From positions 124,001 to 188,000 of the forward strand of contig JACGCN010000044.1 of assembly GCA_014905825.1 (NCBI GenBank): 64,000 nt of DNA, in the 5' to 3' direction. Both the position numbers and the translations under genes were made by a program. Position 1 is the first letter of the stretch, and every line of letters starts with the position of its first letter. Positions 12,619 to 24,000 of this stretch are shown in pieces. The stretch is from Lyophyllum atratum (taxonomy: Eukaryota; Basidiomycota; Agaricomycetes; Agaricales; Lyophyllaceae). The notes beneath the pieces are model-generated. The model saw nothing but the letters and a program-made list of their open reading frames with translations, was not told where the DNA came from and searched no databases.

Positions 12619-12662
12619 TATTGTCCTTTGTTTGCTGAAGAACAATCTATTGGAAAAACCAC

Positions 12663-12671
12663 AAAAAAAAA
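12663..12671 (-). terminator. RNA polymerase III terminator of tRNA-Cys
   Basis: On the minus strand a run of nine T starts two bases after the tRNA discriminator base, the normal Pol III stop signal. Confidence 0.8.
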
Positions 12672-12672
12672 C

Positions 12673-12754
12673 AGTCCCGACGGTGGTTCGAACACCGGAC
12701 CCTGCGATATGAGGTAAGCTGCAATCGCATGCTCTACCACTGAGCTATCGAGAC
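12673..12754 (-). tRNA. tRNA-Cys (GCA) with 10-nt intron
   Basis: Minus-strand cloverleaf. The 7-bp acceptor GTCTCGA pairs with TCGGGAC, with one G-U. D stem GCTC/GAGC, anticodon stem TGCGA/TCGCA and T arm CGGTG-TTCGAAC-CACCG are present. The anticodon loop reads TTGCAG plus A, interrupted by a 10-nt intron after position 37. Anticodon GCA and discriminator U73 both fit cysteine. The mature length is 72 nt, and an oligo-T terminator follows. Confidence 0.92.
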
Positions 12755-12927
12755 CATGCAACAACGAGGCCAGGAGATTAAAACATAACACAGTAACAGA
12801 CATTCCATGCAACAGTCTCCTGGAGATCGACTTCGGAGTGGATCAGCCCTTCGTTTCTAGAGGTAGTAATAGTACATAGGAACATCCGGCTACATTATAT
12901 ATCAAAGTGAGGGATATCCCATCTAGC

Positions 12928-14572
12928 CTACACGCCACAGCCTGCATGAGTTCCATTTAGTTGGTGTCTTCTTGACTCAGGTGTTGGAAAGTTTCCGAAT
13001 TCCCAACTATAGCATTCCTGATGACAGAGTCAGACTATCGAATATTCGAAATGCTTTGTGAGATATAACGTACCACACAGTCGTCCTCGGGTTTAGGCTC
13101 AGGCACCTCTCTGCCGATCTCCACGCTGGGCTTCCAAGGTTCGGAGAGCAGCTTTTCGATGACATTGATAATCCCATGCGTACGGATGTCCACCGACCAT
13201 GACAGATTCGAAACTGTGTCATAGAAGATTGTTTTGCCAAGATGGCACCTGCGGATAAAACGAACCTAAGAATTTGTTTGGGTGACTATAGGTAATCACT
13301 GACCGGGCTTCCATCGCGTACCCAGCGATGGCGCAAGAGGATAACACACCGTTGCATGTTCCCATAGCGATTGGGTCAGCAGAATGATATATATGGGTTA
13401 CATGATGTGTTGAAGGCTGAGAGGTAACATATGAGCAACGCTGAAGACGTAGCAAACTCGAGGAACTAACCGGAGAAGGAAGATGTAGCCGGCGGGATGC
13501 CATTCGCTCTCCCGGAGCCTCGAACGCCACCGCTGGGACACCAAATGTTACACCGAGGAGACTAGCAAGGGCCCCTCCCAACGAGTGGCCAATAACCCAC
13601 ATAGTTGAATCAGGGCTGTAGAAACGGAGAAGTGGCTCGTAAACGTATATTCAACACAGAGGAGGAAACAGACACTCAACTACATATATGTCAAGTTATT
13701 ATATAGATTCTGTTGGCTCCAGTTAGTAGAAATTTAAGACTGGATTATTATCTTACTCACTGTTCCAATAGGATAGAATAGACTATCATCGATCAGCGCA
13801 TGCTCTAAACAGTCTTGGTCGCACTTCCATCCTCCCCGATAGCAACCGCAGACTGTCTTCCATGTCCAATCGATATGTGCGCAGCAGCAGCTAAACAGCA
13901 AGTTATCGTTGAATTTATCCTTCCTGACAGTTGGGCCTCCACCACCAAACATCCCGGCAGAAGTTCCCTTGATCGATAGGACTACTGTTTTGTTATCTGG
14001 GGTGGCAAAGACCTGTCCTCGAAAGCCGTCCGCATCTGGTTCCCACCCAAATGGATAAGTCTAGGTGGTGGTTCAGCGACAGTCAGATAGGGAATGACTG
14101 TGAGATGACTACTCACATTATTCCATCCTCCACCGAGGTCATACCAGTATGGATCACCCGGCGTAACGTAGGCATTGTTCGTCATCTTCGCGAGCTCTAA
14201 GAGTGTTTCTCTGCTCTCTACGTCGGGGGCAATTATCTCCTCCTCATCCCATTGCAGCTGCTCGCTCTGGCCGTATCTCATGGAACGCGTCCGGGCATGG
14301 TTGAATGCGTCGAAGGACGGAGGCCTGAATGACGAAATTTGCCGGGTTCGGATAGAATAACTGTTATCTAGGTGGCTTTGGCCATTGGACAAAGTATACG
14401 AAGTTTGCGGTGGGACATCGGAGAATACAACATGCGCAGCCCCGGAGACTGCATGGAGGTGCCTTAGCTCGAATTGAAGCCTTTGTGGGGTCGGGCTGGG
14501 TCCGTCTAGCCTATTGGAGGTGAAGAGATTCAGTAGAGAGACGAGGATACTCGTCAATGAGGACGGTAGCAT
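12928..14572 (-). CDS. ATG15: Autophagy-related vacuolar phospholipase Atg15
   Basis: Vacuolar lipase of the class 3 alpha/beta-hydrolase fold that breaks down autophagic-body membranes. It reaches the vacuole as a type II membrane protein through the MVB route. Start at 14572 opens with MLPSSLTSILVSLLNLF, a hydrophobic anchor; a Met 29 codons earlier (14659) is possible but less fitting. Then RHLHAVSGAAHVVFSD, DVESRETLLELAKMTNNAY, GTSAGMFGGGGPTVRKDK, a Cys-rich NLLFSCCCA...CDQDCLE block, the catalytic GHSLGGALASLLG (Ser nucleophile), FEAPGERMA, HSADPIAMGTCNG (catalytic Asp region) and PEDDC...ECYSWEFG near the end. The last exon (stop 12928-12930) joins at 13035. Several introns interrupt. 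Intact. Confidence 0.95.
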
Positions 14573-14671
14573 GAGGCATAACCGGGATAAGCACACGGTC
14601 GTCAACGAGGTGGTTGACCAAATCAAACCGAACAACGAAGATACAACGTTCAACGTCAACGTTTGTGATGA

Positions 14672-14683
14672 TGACGTACGTCA
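14672..14683. promoter_or_regulatory. 12-bp palindrome TGACGTACGTCA upstream of ATG15
   Basis: Perfect palindrome of two CRE-like half-sites (TGACGT/ACGTCA), 100 bp upstream of the preferred ATG15 start and 13 bp beyond the alternative upstream Met. It could be a bZIP site. This is sequence-only evidence. Confidence 0.35.
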
Positions 14684-14876
14684 CAAAAAATTCGCTTGGA
14701 TGCAACATCTACTAATATACTACAATGAAAACTATGGTGATACAGGATAAAGAGATGCGTGGATTGTCTAAAGTGATGCCAAAAAAGTCGTTTGGACCGA
14801 TGAGTAGTGTAGAGTATTACCGAAATATCAGTGGGACACAAATTACTGTCCACCATTTCGAATTACTTGATATACT

Positions 14877-17703
14877 TCAAGTCTGAGAGATGCTGAGATT
14901 CTCCATTGCAAGGCCAAGGGGGTCGTTCGCAGGCAGGTCGGCGTTAAGCATAGGTGCTTGCAGATAGGCCGCCGAACCAAAGAACACTTCAGGGCTGGTA
15001 CAAGCAGAGACCGCGCGGCGCATGTGGGTAGTCAGGAACGACAGCCCGACCTGATAGGCAGCTGGAAGGAAGTCAAGTCAGATGGAGACGTGGAGTAGTG
15101 AAATAAGGCCACGTACCGTTCATCCAGCCAAAGCCTTCGCGAGGAACCATCTTGAAGTCAATACCCTGATTGCCGTATTCCGCGTCGACCAGGTGGGAGA
15201 GTTTTACGGCATCGAACTACGTCGAGACACCTGTTAGATAGCCGGATAATGAATTTCGGAGGGCTCACCTTCTCGGGAACAACACCATTGAAGTCGACGA
15301 AGGCTGTTGTCATCCTGAAACTTTTGGTAAGTGACGTCCTCCTAATAAGATGAAGCGGTAGATTCACATGTAGAGGAACCTATACGAAAGGCGCTGTGCT
15401 TCGTCGAGGTAGCCATAACGTTCCAATCCGACCCAGGCCATGATCTGGTGTGGAGGCCTGTACAGCCTGGTGAGTGATGCTGCATCGAATGTGACTAATA
15501 ACGAAAGCATACCATGCATATCTATCGATTCATAGATGAGAATTTTTTCAATAAAGAGAACGTGAGACGACTTACGGATAATCCCACTGACGATTGGGGC
15601 GCTCCAGCGAGATTTTCCCGCGAGATTCTTCAGTCCCTGATACAAGTCCACCAAGAACTTCAAATTTCCGCAGTGACTGGGTCCTATAGGATATCACGAT
15701 ATTGTGAGCATCTCTGCAGTTCCAAACCAGCTGAACAGAAAAAAATGACTTACACAAGTTTCCAGGACTGTTCCTCGCTCGCACAACCGGCCCACAGCGG
15801 CCAGAACGACGTGACACTCTCATAGAGAATCTGCTTTTCCTGCTCGGTGTCGTAGTCGAAGAAGAGGTTTTTGCTTTCATTCCACAAATACTTGTCGATC
15901 ATCTCCTTCCTCCACTCCGCCCTCTCAAACCATTCATCACTGCACTGAGGGCGGCTCTTAGCCCTCTGCCTGTAGGCATTGGCGTACGACGCAACGGAGG
16001 GTGGGAACGGTGCCAAATCGAAGTCTTCTTCGAGATCGAGCTCGTCGTCAAACACTTCTCGGATAGCAGTCCCGATATCGACCTCGTACTTGTAGAGCAA
16101 GGACTGCAAGTCAATCGTGCCGAGATTCGCACAACGTTTCTCGAATCGGTATGTGGTATCGTGGCCCGATTCACGCACAGCACGATCGTGCAGGAAATAT
16201 TCGTCGAGTTTAGGCTCTTTGATGAGGCCATTGTTGTACTTCTCGCTGAACTCGAGGACCGAGATCCCGTGCTTACGTGCAAACGGCTCGAGAATCTGTG
16301 TAAAGTGGGTGGCTTCAGTTTCTGGAGGAATGCCAAGCCCGTCGGGACGGTAGCGGGAGAGGCCAGTCTTGGGGTCCATGCGAGGCTCTGCGACCCAGAT
16401 GGTGTGGTATTCTTTGATGGCAGCTTGGATCGCGCGTTTCAGCCACTGCCGATTCTCTTCCATATCGGAGCGGTCAAGCTGGTTGTAGATCTGGAGCGCC
16501 ATGTCAGTGAGGAACGGAGGTTGGGTGCGACAGAGGTAGTAGCTGCGGCTTCCGTTGAGGATCTTGCCATAATGTTTGATTTCGAAGATGAAATGGTCGA
16601 CCATGCCTTTCGCCATGGTGACTTGGCCGTCTACAAGGAGGCCCAGAGCGATGAAGTAGGAATCCCAGTTGTACAACTAGAGGGTACGGTTCAGCATTCA
16701 ACGTCAGCGGATGTGAGTGACGATCAGCGAACCTCGTTGAATCGTGCACCGGGAACAATGAATGGGATACCCTTGAGGGTCTTGCCGCCCTTTCCATCAT
16801 CGATCTCATTCATCGCCAAAGCCAAAATGCCCGGCTTCGAGTTCAAGCTCTTTACGAACACAGGGTCGTCAGGCTTCACAGGGAGAACCACGACGTCCAG
16901 ATTCATATGAGGCTTCTCCCTCGCAACCTTCCTGTAGTACTCTGCCATGGCCGGCTCGCCGTGGGGTACGTAAATGCGAGGATTCACGCGACCCGTCCGG
17001 TTCTTCGGGTCGGCGGTAATGATCTCGAGCCCTTCGCCATCGATGCGGCGTGTCAGCGAGTGCCAGAAGGAGTTCTTGATCATACGTGACAAGCGATCTA
17101 CCGGGTTCTCCGTGAGACGCGCTTCGTCGAGCACGATGCGTTTCCTGTTATGATCGCGGGCGAGCGCCAATTCCTGAAGTAAGTTCGACAGCATGTAGGT
17201 ACCCTAGGTATTTGCGTAAGGTAAACATAAGGATACGGGTTCATGGACAGCAGAAGTACGCACCCGGATGTCAAAGGTCTTGAAACCATTGCTGGTCGCA
17301 GTGCCCAGCGCCATCATCTTAGGGCCAGCGTCGGTGATACTGATTTGGAAATCACCATCGGTGTCCTCTTGCTCAAGAACGACGCGAATGGTTTCTTCTA
17401 CATCGATCAGGAAGCGTCTCGGGCCAGTGACGCTCTTCTCGTCGTGCGACAATCTTCGTGGCCTCAGATGCCAATCTTCCTGAAAGGCTGGCAGGGTCTT
17501 TGGATTGTATCCATGGATATGGGACTAGGTGGAATATCAGCCCAAGTCGCATACGGGACGAAGAACGCCAGCAAGCTTACCGCGCTGTATGTCCGTGAAC
17601 GAGTATATGACTCGCCTCCTCCGTAGTAGATGGCCGCGTCGACATTGACGGGTCCCTCATTGACGAACGTTACGCCGGTGGGGTGATTCAAGGCGGGTGC
17701 CAT
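14877..17703 (-). CDS. NTH1: Neutral trehalase (GH37)
   Basis: Cytosolic alpha,alpha-trehalase releasing two glucoses from trehalose during recovery from stress and spore germination. The calcium-binding loop [16 protein letters not shown] typical of fungal neutral trehalases is present near residue 120. The catalytic domain shows [62 protein letters not shown] (trehalase signature), [26 protein letters not shown] and [14 protein letters not shown]. It is divided by about nine introns. Start 17703 ([17 protein letters not shown]) is the first in-frame Met; exon 1 ends in SRTYSA and the next resumes at [24 protein letters not shown] resembles a PKA phosphosite, the known activation mode of the family. 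Stop 14877-14879. Intact. Confidence 0.95.
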
Positions 17704-19120
17704 GGTTGGGGTGCGGGGTTAACGAATGGATTTGGTGATGTGGGGCGAAGGATGGGTGGCGAATCTCGGACCAAAGTTGTGGGGATTTGAAGTTGAGCTG
17801 TCCACTAAATTGAAGTGACGGTAGCCGCGGTGGAACGTGCACTAGCCAAATCTGGCCAAAGTGGTATCTCCGTACAATAATGCTGCTGGTCGTCAGGGAC
17901 GGCGAAGTTAAAGAATGGAGGAGTTGCGCTGAATGCCCTTCAGTATCACCAGTACGACGATAGTTCAAAGCAGGTATGGATGCTGCATGGTATGGAGTCA
18001 GAATTGATCTATAAATATTTATGGGCATAGTACTCACCCCAATGCTAAACAGTATAGCAAGTCAATCTGTTTCAACTTGAAGGAATTGTAGAATGAGGGT
18101 CTAACAGACGTCTACGGTCGAGGAACGGGATCTATCAAGGATTTACTTGGGCCTTTTTATACCCTCTGACGCGGCGAATTACAGCAGATCATCGCTTACA
18201 TACGGTCATGATATCCGAGTTGATAGTGCTTTTTCCTAGATTTTTGAAATACCTGACTGCGCCGACCCCACAGTGCTCCAGCTCTCCAAATAAATTTAGA
18301 GCAATTTTTATCCCTCGGCCTGCAGCCACGAAAAAATGGGCCCATCCTATTGAAGATGTATACAAAGTCTTAATGTCATTGGAGTACATATCTTCCGCCG
18401 GCCTGTTCATCATCCAATGCCCCAACCAATAACGTTGACCCTTCGAGCTTCAGGGTCGAGTGAAGCCCTTGGCCCTTCTGTAACGCTAAACGCTGTTAAC
18501 GCGACATGTCCACCTCCTGTTCGGTGGAAGCTGTCTCCGAATTGTTCAACAACGAATAGATGGTCTGTATGACAGTTCATGCTCATGTAAATGCCGTTTT
18601 TCACTCTCTGGGAGAACCGACGAGGACGACCGTTCAAGCGGTAACATTTCATAAAGGATTGCGGCATGCTTATCTTCTAATTCGATGTTGCTATTAATTG
18701 ACGAACCCTAACGCCTCCTAACGCCTAAGGGCTAAGGAGTGATCTGCAGCAGCGCCCTTGAGTCCTGATTTCATATCATCTGAGATCTTAGCGCTTGCAG
18801 AGTATTTATCATGATGCATAGAACACACATGTACGGAGGCACAGATTGGCGTAGGCACCATCACAGTGACGTGCAGTATCATGTGTCCATCCGAATATCT
18901 GACCGCGCTTTCGCACCGTTGCAGAAGCCATGCCAGGTGTCGACTCAACAACAGAACCTAAGTAAACGGAACAAGGATTCGGACATAAGTCATATCGTAC
19001 ATATCAGGGGGTATGTGTCGGAAAATAGTTACAGACATAATAAGGTTCTTGTGAATCCAGTGGGAAAACAAATACATCCAAGAAAAATCTAAAGCAGGGT
19101 ATCTCCAATATCATCGGGGT
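17704..19120. other. Trehalase promoter and intergenic region
   Basis: No gene recognised. It holds the trehalase 5' leader and promoter (TATA at 18154-18161), with a GTGAGTACT donor-like site on the minus strand near 18035 that may start a leader intron. Open frames at 18410-18667 (-) and 18208-18432 (+) lack motifs. A tandem CCTAACGCCT pair lies near 18707-18727. The right part is the 3' flank of the coiled-coil gene. Confidence 0.5.
18154..18161 (-). promoter_or_regulatory. TATA box of the neutral trehalase gene
   Basis: On the minus strand TATAAAAA, followed by GGCCC, lies about 450 bp upstream of the trehalase ATG. A start site some 30 bp downstream would give a roughly 400-nt leader, which the donor-like site near 18035 might shorten by splicing. 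Confidence 0.5.
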
Positions 19121-20693
19121 TCAAGAAAGAACGTCTAGTACGGACTCCAGCACCACCTTGGGCTGCAGGATCATCCTTTGTTCGAGGGTCACATCGTCGT
19201 GCAGCTCCAGGGGCTCACTCCCACGCAGACGCGTGGTGCACCTCAACCCCAATTCTGTGGTGGCGAGGACTGAGCCGCGCGAGGCAACGTAATCCCCAAA
19301 GGCATCAGACATGCCGTCGGAATCGAAGAGATCGCTTTGGTTTACTGCGATAACGTCGAAGCAAGTTGACATGATATCTTCTCTCGTCACTCGCGCCAGC
19401 CTAGCAACAGCTTTCGCTATCCGCCGCACTTGGTCGCCGAAACGAAGCCGCAGGCCGTCTTTGGAAGAATTTGGCCCATTTTCGTAGCTTAGACACCCAG
19501 CAATGATGAATATGTCGGCCGACCAGCGCAGGATGGTATCGCATAGGTCATTGATGGAGTGCTCGGCCAACTGAGGGTGGAGGCTGTGTATATGTCGGTG
19601 TGCAAGGGCTCGCCATTTGGATGATGTGGGTTGGTGTTCTGCGGACCAGGAACTTTTAGATGTAGCTGACAATTCGACACTGGTGGAACATACCTGCTAG
19701 GGATATGCGGGAATATATCTGGGAAAACATCGTGTCTGGTTTCACAGGGAATCCCATACAGAATGAGGCTAAGGCGCGCGTAATGCAGATAGAAACACAG
19801 CCCTGTAATGCAAGCTGGACTAGAATAGGATCTTGTGAATGGTCGCGATTGGATAGTATTCTGGCGAAGTTGGGACCCAATCGAGATGAGGTATCGTGCA
19901 TGGCCTGCACAGACCTCGATGACGAGGGGCGAGAGTCCCTGTCAAAGGTACATATTTCGGTCGCCGATGCGGCGAATTGGAGGATTTCAGAATTGATGTC
20001 GTGGACAGCCTGAACAACTTGAGCTCCTGACCAGCTATCAGTCCTGGTCATATACAGCTCTGTGCTGCGTATCCGAGCCCGCTCTTCTTCCGATCCTGCA
20101 AGGGATAAAGCTCGCTCATGCTGGCTGGGTGTAGATCGACCGCTCATGTGACCGTTTGTTGTACGCATATCCAATGAACTATGGCGGGAGTGGAGATCTC
20201 TCGGTGGGACAAAAGGCTGGTGTTGGGGGCCAATATCGCTACGTCGTCGCTCAGCCATCATGCGCTCCTTTTCCTTTTCCCTTCTCAGCTTTTCTACCTC
20301 GGCGTCTCTGGTCCTTAACATCTCTCTTGTCTCTTTGAGCGTTTTCTCTAGCATTTTGCATCGCTCCTCCAGCCTAACGACCTCGCCTTGCGATTTTGCC
20401 AGCTCCCGCTTTGTGACATCGAGTTCGCGACGCATGGAGAAATGAGACAGACCTGCGAGTGAGGTTGTTGGTGAATGGCACGCGGCATCCAATCTTTCAC
20501 GTAAAGGGCTGGGGTCAGGGCCAGCAGACCTCGCGGTGGACGGCGAGCTGGCGTTTGAGGAGTCTGAGGTGTGTGCGGCCAGGGACCAGGTAGGGCTCTG
20601 AAGGGAGAAAAACTCGGCCGCGTTGTCGTAAATATTTCTGATGTTCAAGTTAGCGATGGGGAGCATGGCTGGATGAATGACAAGACCAAACAC
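19121..20693 (-). CDS. Coiled-coil protein of unknown function
   Basis: Two exons give about 510 residues. The N-terminal ~85 residues are Ser/Pro-rich (SDSSNASSPSTARSAGPDPS). They are followed by a strong coiled coil of about 70 residues with heptads through ELDVTKRELAKSQGEVVRLE and EKTLKETREMLRTRDAEVE. A basic Ser-rich linker comes next, then an ordered C-terminal ~270 residues (VVQAVHDINSEILQFAASAT, LQGCVSICITRALASFCMGF, ILRWSADIFIIAGCLS, GDQVRRIAKAVARLARVTRED). The intron near 19653-19695 joins RISLA to TSKSSWSAEHQ in frame. Start may be 20693 or the Met nine codons later. I recall related proteins only as basidiomycete hypotheticals. The coiled coil suggests a scaffold or oligomer, but no function can be assigned. 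Divergent from the Hsp70-like gene. Confidence 0.8.
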
Positions 20694-21076
20694 TGCGATA
20701 ATCGCTGATTCAAAGTCCCAGTTGTGCCTCTTTCTTTAGAGTAGCAGATAGTGGAGCATCTGACCAATGGAAATCGCAGGCATGAACATCAACTAGATAA
20801 CTCGCAGCTCCGACGGGGCTCCGACAGTGTGACCCAGCACAAGGGCCGAGCAAGCCTAAAATGAAAACGGGAGCTGTGGGAGCTGCGGCACGGGGGAGGT
20901 ATCGAGGGAACCACGCAGCGGGCACGTTGGCAGGTTGTGGCAGCGTGAACGTCGGAATTTGATTCAAGGCGAACCATGTACGGCAAGCAAATCAAACACG
21001 AGTTCGCTTTTTTTGCTCTCTTGTACGATACCCACACCGTGGCCAGTGGCTCTCTACGCCGCCTCAGCCATCTCTT

Positions 21077-24000
21077 ATGGTCAACATGAAGTCTGCCACC
21101 GAGAATCGCAAGCCCTACAGTGGGCTCACGAGGTCACTCGTCATTGCCATTGACGTCGGCACTACTTTCAGTGGGGTACGGAGCGTGTATCAGAGACTGC
21201 TCTATCGATCACTAATGACCTGCTGCATCTAGGTGTCCTATGCGATACTCGAACCAGGCGAAATCCCTAAAATACACGGGGTTACCCGGTAAGACCTGCA
21301 CGCCAGGTGAACCATTCAAAGTTGTTTATCTGAGCCTTTGTAGATTCCCTGGACAGGAACATGTCGCGGGCAATTCCAAGATTCCGTCTGTCATATACTA
21401 CGATAGGCATGGAAAGATGATGGCAGCCGGTGCAGAGGCAGACACGAGCTCCGTCTTAGCCCAAGCCGAGGACGATGGCTGGACCAAAGCCGAGCTGTGC
21501 GATTCAACAATTTTCAACCTTCCCTCCCTCATTGACAGATTTATTTAGGTTCAAATTACGATTACGACCCCGGACGATGCAACTAAACATGAATGGAATG
21601 CGCCTTGGGCCTCTCCCCCGCCGGAAGACCGCCGTCCATGTATTTGGTGACTTCTTGGCTTATCTATACCGATGTACACGCAACTTTATCACGGATACCC
21701 ACGGAAATGGAGCGGCGCTATGGAATGCTGTCGAAAACAATATCCAATTTGTCCTTTCTCATCCTAATGGTTGGGAGGGAGCCCAACAGACTAAAATGCG
21801 GAGAAGCGCCGTGTATGGCGGCTTGATTCCCGATACCAACGAAGGAAAAGCGAGGATACGATTCGTGACCGAGGGTGAAGCTAGTCTTCACGCCTGTGTT
21901 CTGAATGGCCTTGCTGCTGATGTTCTTTCGGTATGTAGAATGATGCACGCCCTGCACCCGAACCTAACGTTTCGTCCCTTAGAATCCATCGAAACACGGC
22001 TTTCTCATTGCTGATGCAGGTGGCGGCACACTTGATATTAGTGCATATGCTATCCGCGGAACCACCCCGCTTGTAATGGAGGAGATTGCACCTCCTGATT
22101 GTCAGTCCTTCATGTCCATTTGATCAAACTAGTACTCATCCTTTCTTTAGGTATTTTTGCTGGATCTGTATTTGTTAGCCGAAGAGCTCGAGAGTTCCTA
22201 GAAGGTGCGACTTTTGTTCCTTGAACGCAGGAATTATCTCAACAAAAGCTTATACACAGAGAAACTCAAGAACTCGAAATATGGGACGCCTGCTGCACTA
22301 GATCACATCACTCAACGATTTGACGAAACTACTAAGCGACTCTTCCGCGACCGGAAAGACTTGCAATTTATACCATTTGGGTCACCACTCGACAAGGACT
22401 TAGCTGTCGGCATCCGCGGAGGCCAACTTAAGTTGACAGGGTGAGATTCCTAATCTCACTGATTTTGCATGAATTTGACATAGAACCTACAGGAATGAGG
22501 GTTTGTGGCAGTTTACTTAGTACTCTTATTTCACTGACGTAGTTGCAATTAGTCGCGAATCTCTTCGAACCCTCTGTGGACGGTAAGCCATCGATTTAGC
22601 CGTCAATATCGCAACTTATAATCCCTTTCAGCCGCCGTACATGCTATCAAGTCGCAAATAGAAGCCTCTCACGGTAGCATCCGGGTGAGTAAAGCCACAT
22701 ATTGCTATTCTGCAAAATCAAACTCGCCCTGCAGTCTGTTTTTCTTGTTGGAGGATACGCCGCTTCTCCCTGGCTATTCAAGTAAGAAGCTAGATAATAT
22801 TCGCACGACTTCCACTTTCTAACCTCCCCTACAGCCAACTACAAGAACGACTGGCGCCACTTAGTATCACAGTCAGTCGGCCTGACACACAAACGTAAGC
22901 TTACTACCCACATCGCGCCATGTCCATGTCTCATCTTGATGACCAGCTCCAAGGCCGTTGCAGACGGTGCAATCGGCTTTTATTGTGACCATCACGTTTC
23001 TGCTCGCATGTCCAAATTCATGTACGGCGTCGAGTTCCTCAGAGAACTGGACCCGACAAACCCAGAGCACGTCGCGAGGAAAGAAAGACTTTGCGAACTC
23101 CCATCTGGACCAAAACTCTTGCCAGATGCATTTGACTGTATCCTAAATAGGGTTGGTTGTCTGCATTTTCATTACTGTCTTCGATATTCATCAGCGTCCT
23201 ACAGAGCGTCAAGGTCAAAGAATCGACTGTCTTCACAAGGAAGTACTGTACCGAACTTACAAGCCTATCAATGCTTTCGGTCTTCGAAGTCGAGATCTGG
23301 TGCTATAGAGGAGGGAATGTTGTGCCCAAGTGGATCGATAGACGCGCTGGTAGGTACCATACTTCTTGTCGCCCTGAATTACATGTGACCCTCTTGCTGT
23401 CTAGATGACTTTTCTACGTTGTGTGTGGTTCGAGCGGACCTTTCGCCGTTGAGCGGCAGCGCAGAACCGAAAGCAGGGAAAGGCGGGAAGACTTACTGGA
23501 CGATTGTTTTCTCTGTCGAAATCCACTTCGGTCTAACCGAATTTAAAGCTCGGATCAAATGGATTGACGATGTATGACTATCCTTAATCCCATCATCAGA
23601 CGACCTGGTACTGATTATTTTTCTTGTTCTTTGATAGGGCAAAACCAAATAGTACGTAGTCTCAGAGTGCTTAGTTTTTACTTATGACTGACGCCATTTT
23701 CAGTGGCCCAGCATCCATCATCTACAATGAAAGCGGCCATCGTGCTGACGAAGAAGAACCCGACGCATATCCTGAAGACGATATCGGTTCTTCTTCCCCT
23801 CGCAACGACCGCCTTCGATCAGAGCCAGTCTCCCGAGCCCGTACACCAATAGAGCAATTCTACCACCCATCCAGTGGCGAAAACAGAGGGTTCGACTATT
23901 CACCACCTAAGGTCGAACCGCCAGTAGAAATACCTCAGGTACACAATGAGCGTACACCTTCCTCTTCCAGAGGTTTTGCATTGCCCGCAAGTACCTTCCC

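Noticed and set aside
16161..16910. 249-codon plus-strand open frame
   Set aside because: Lies opposite the conserved trehalase catalytic exon; codon bias of the real gene leaves the antisense frame open.
18707..18727. CCTAACGCCT tandem pair, considered as telomere-like repeat
   Set aside because: Only two copies and the unit does not match the TTAGGG/CCCTAA type; no significance claimed.
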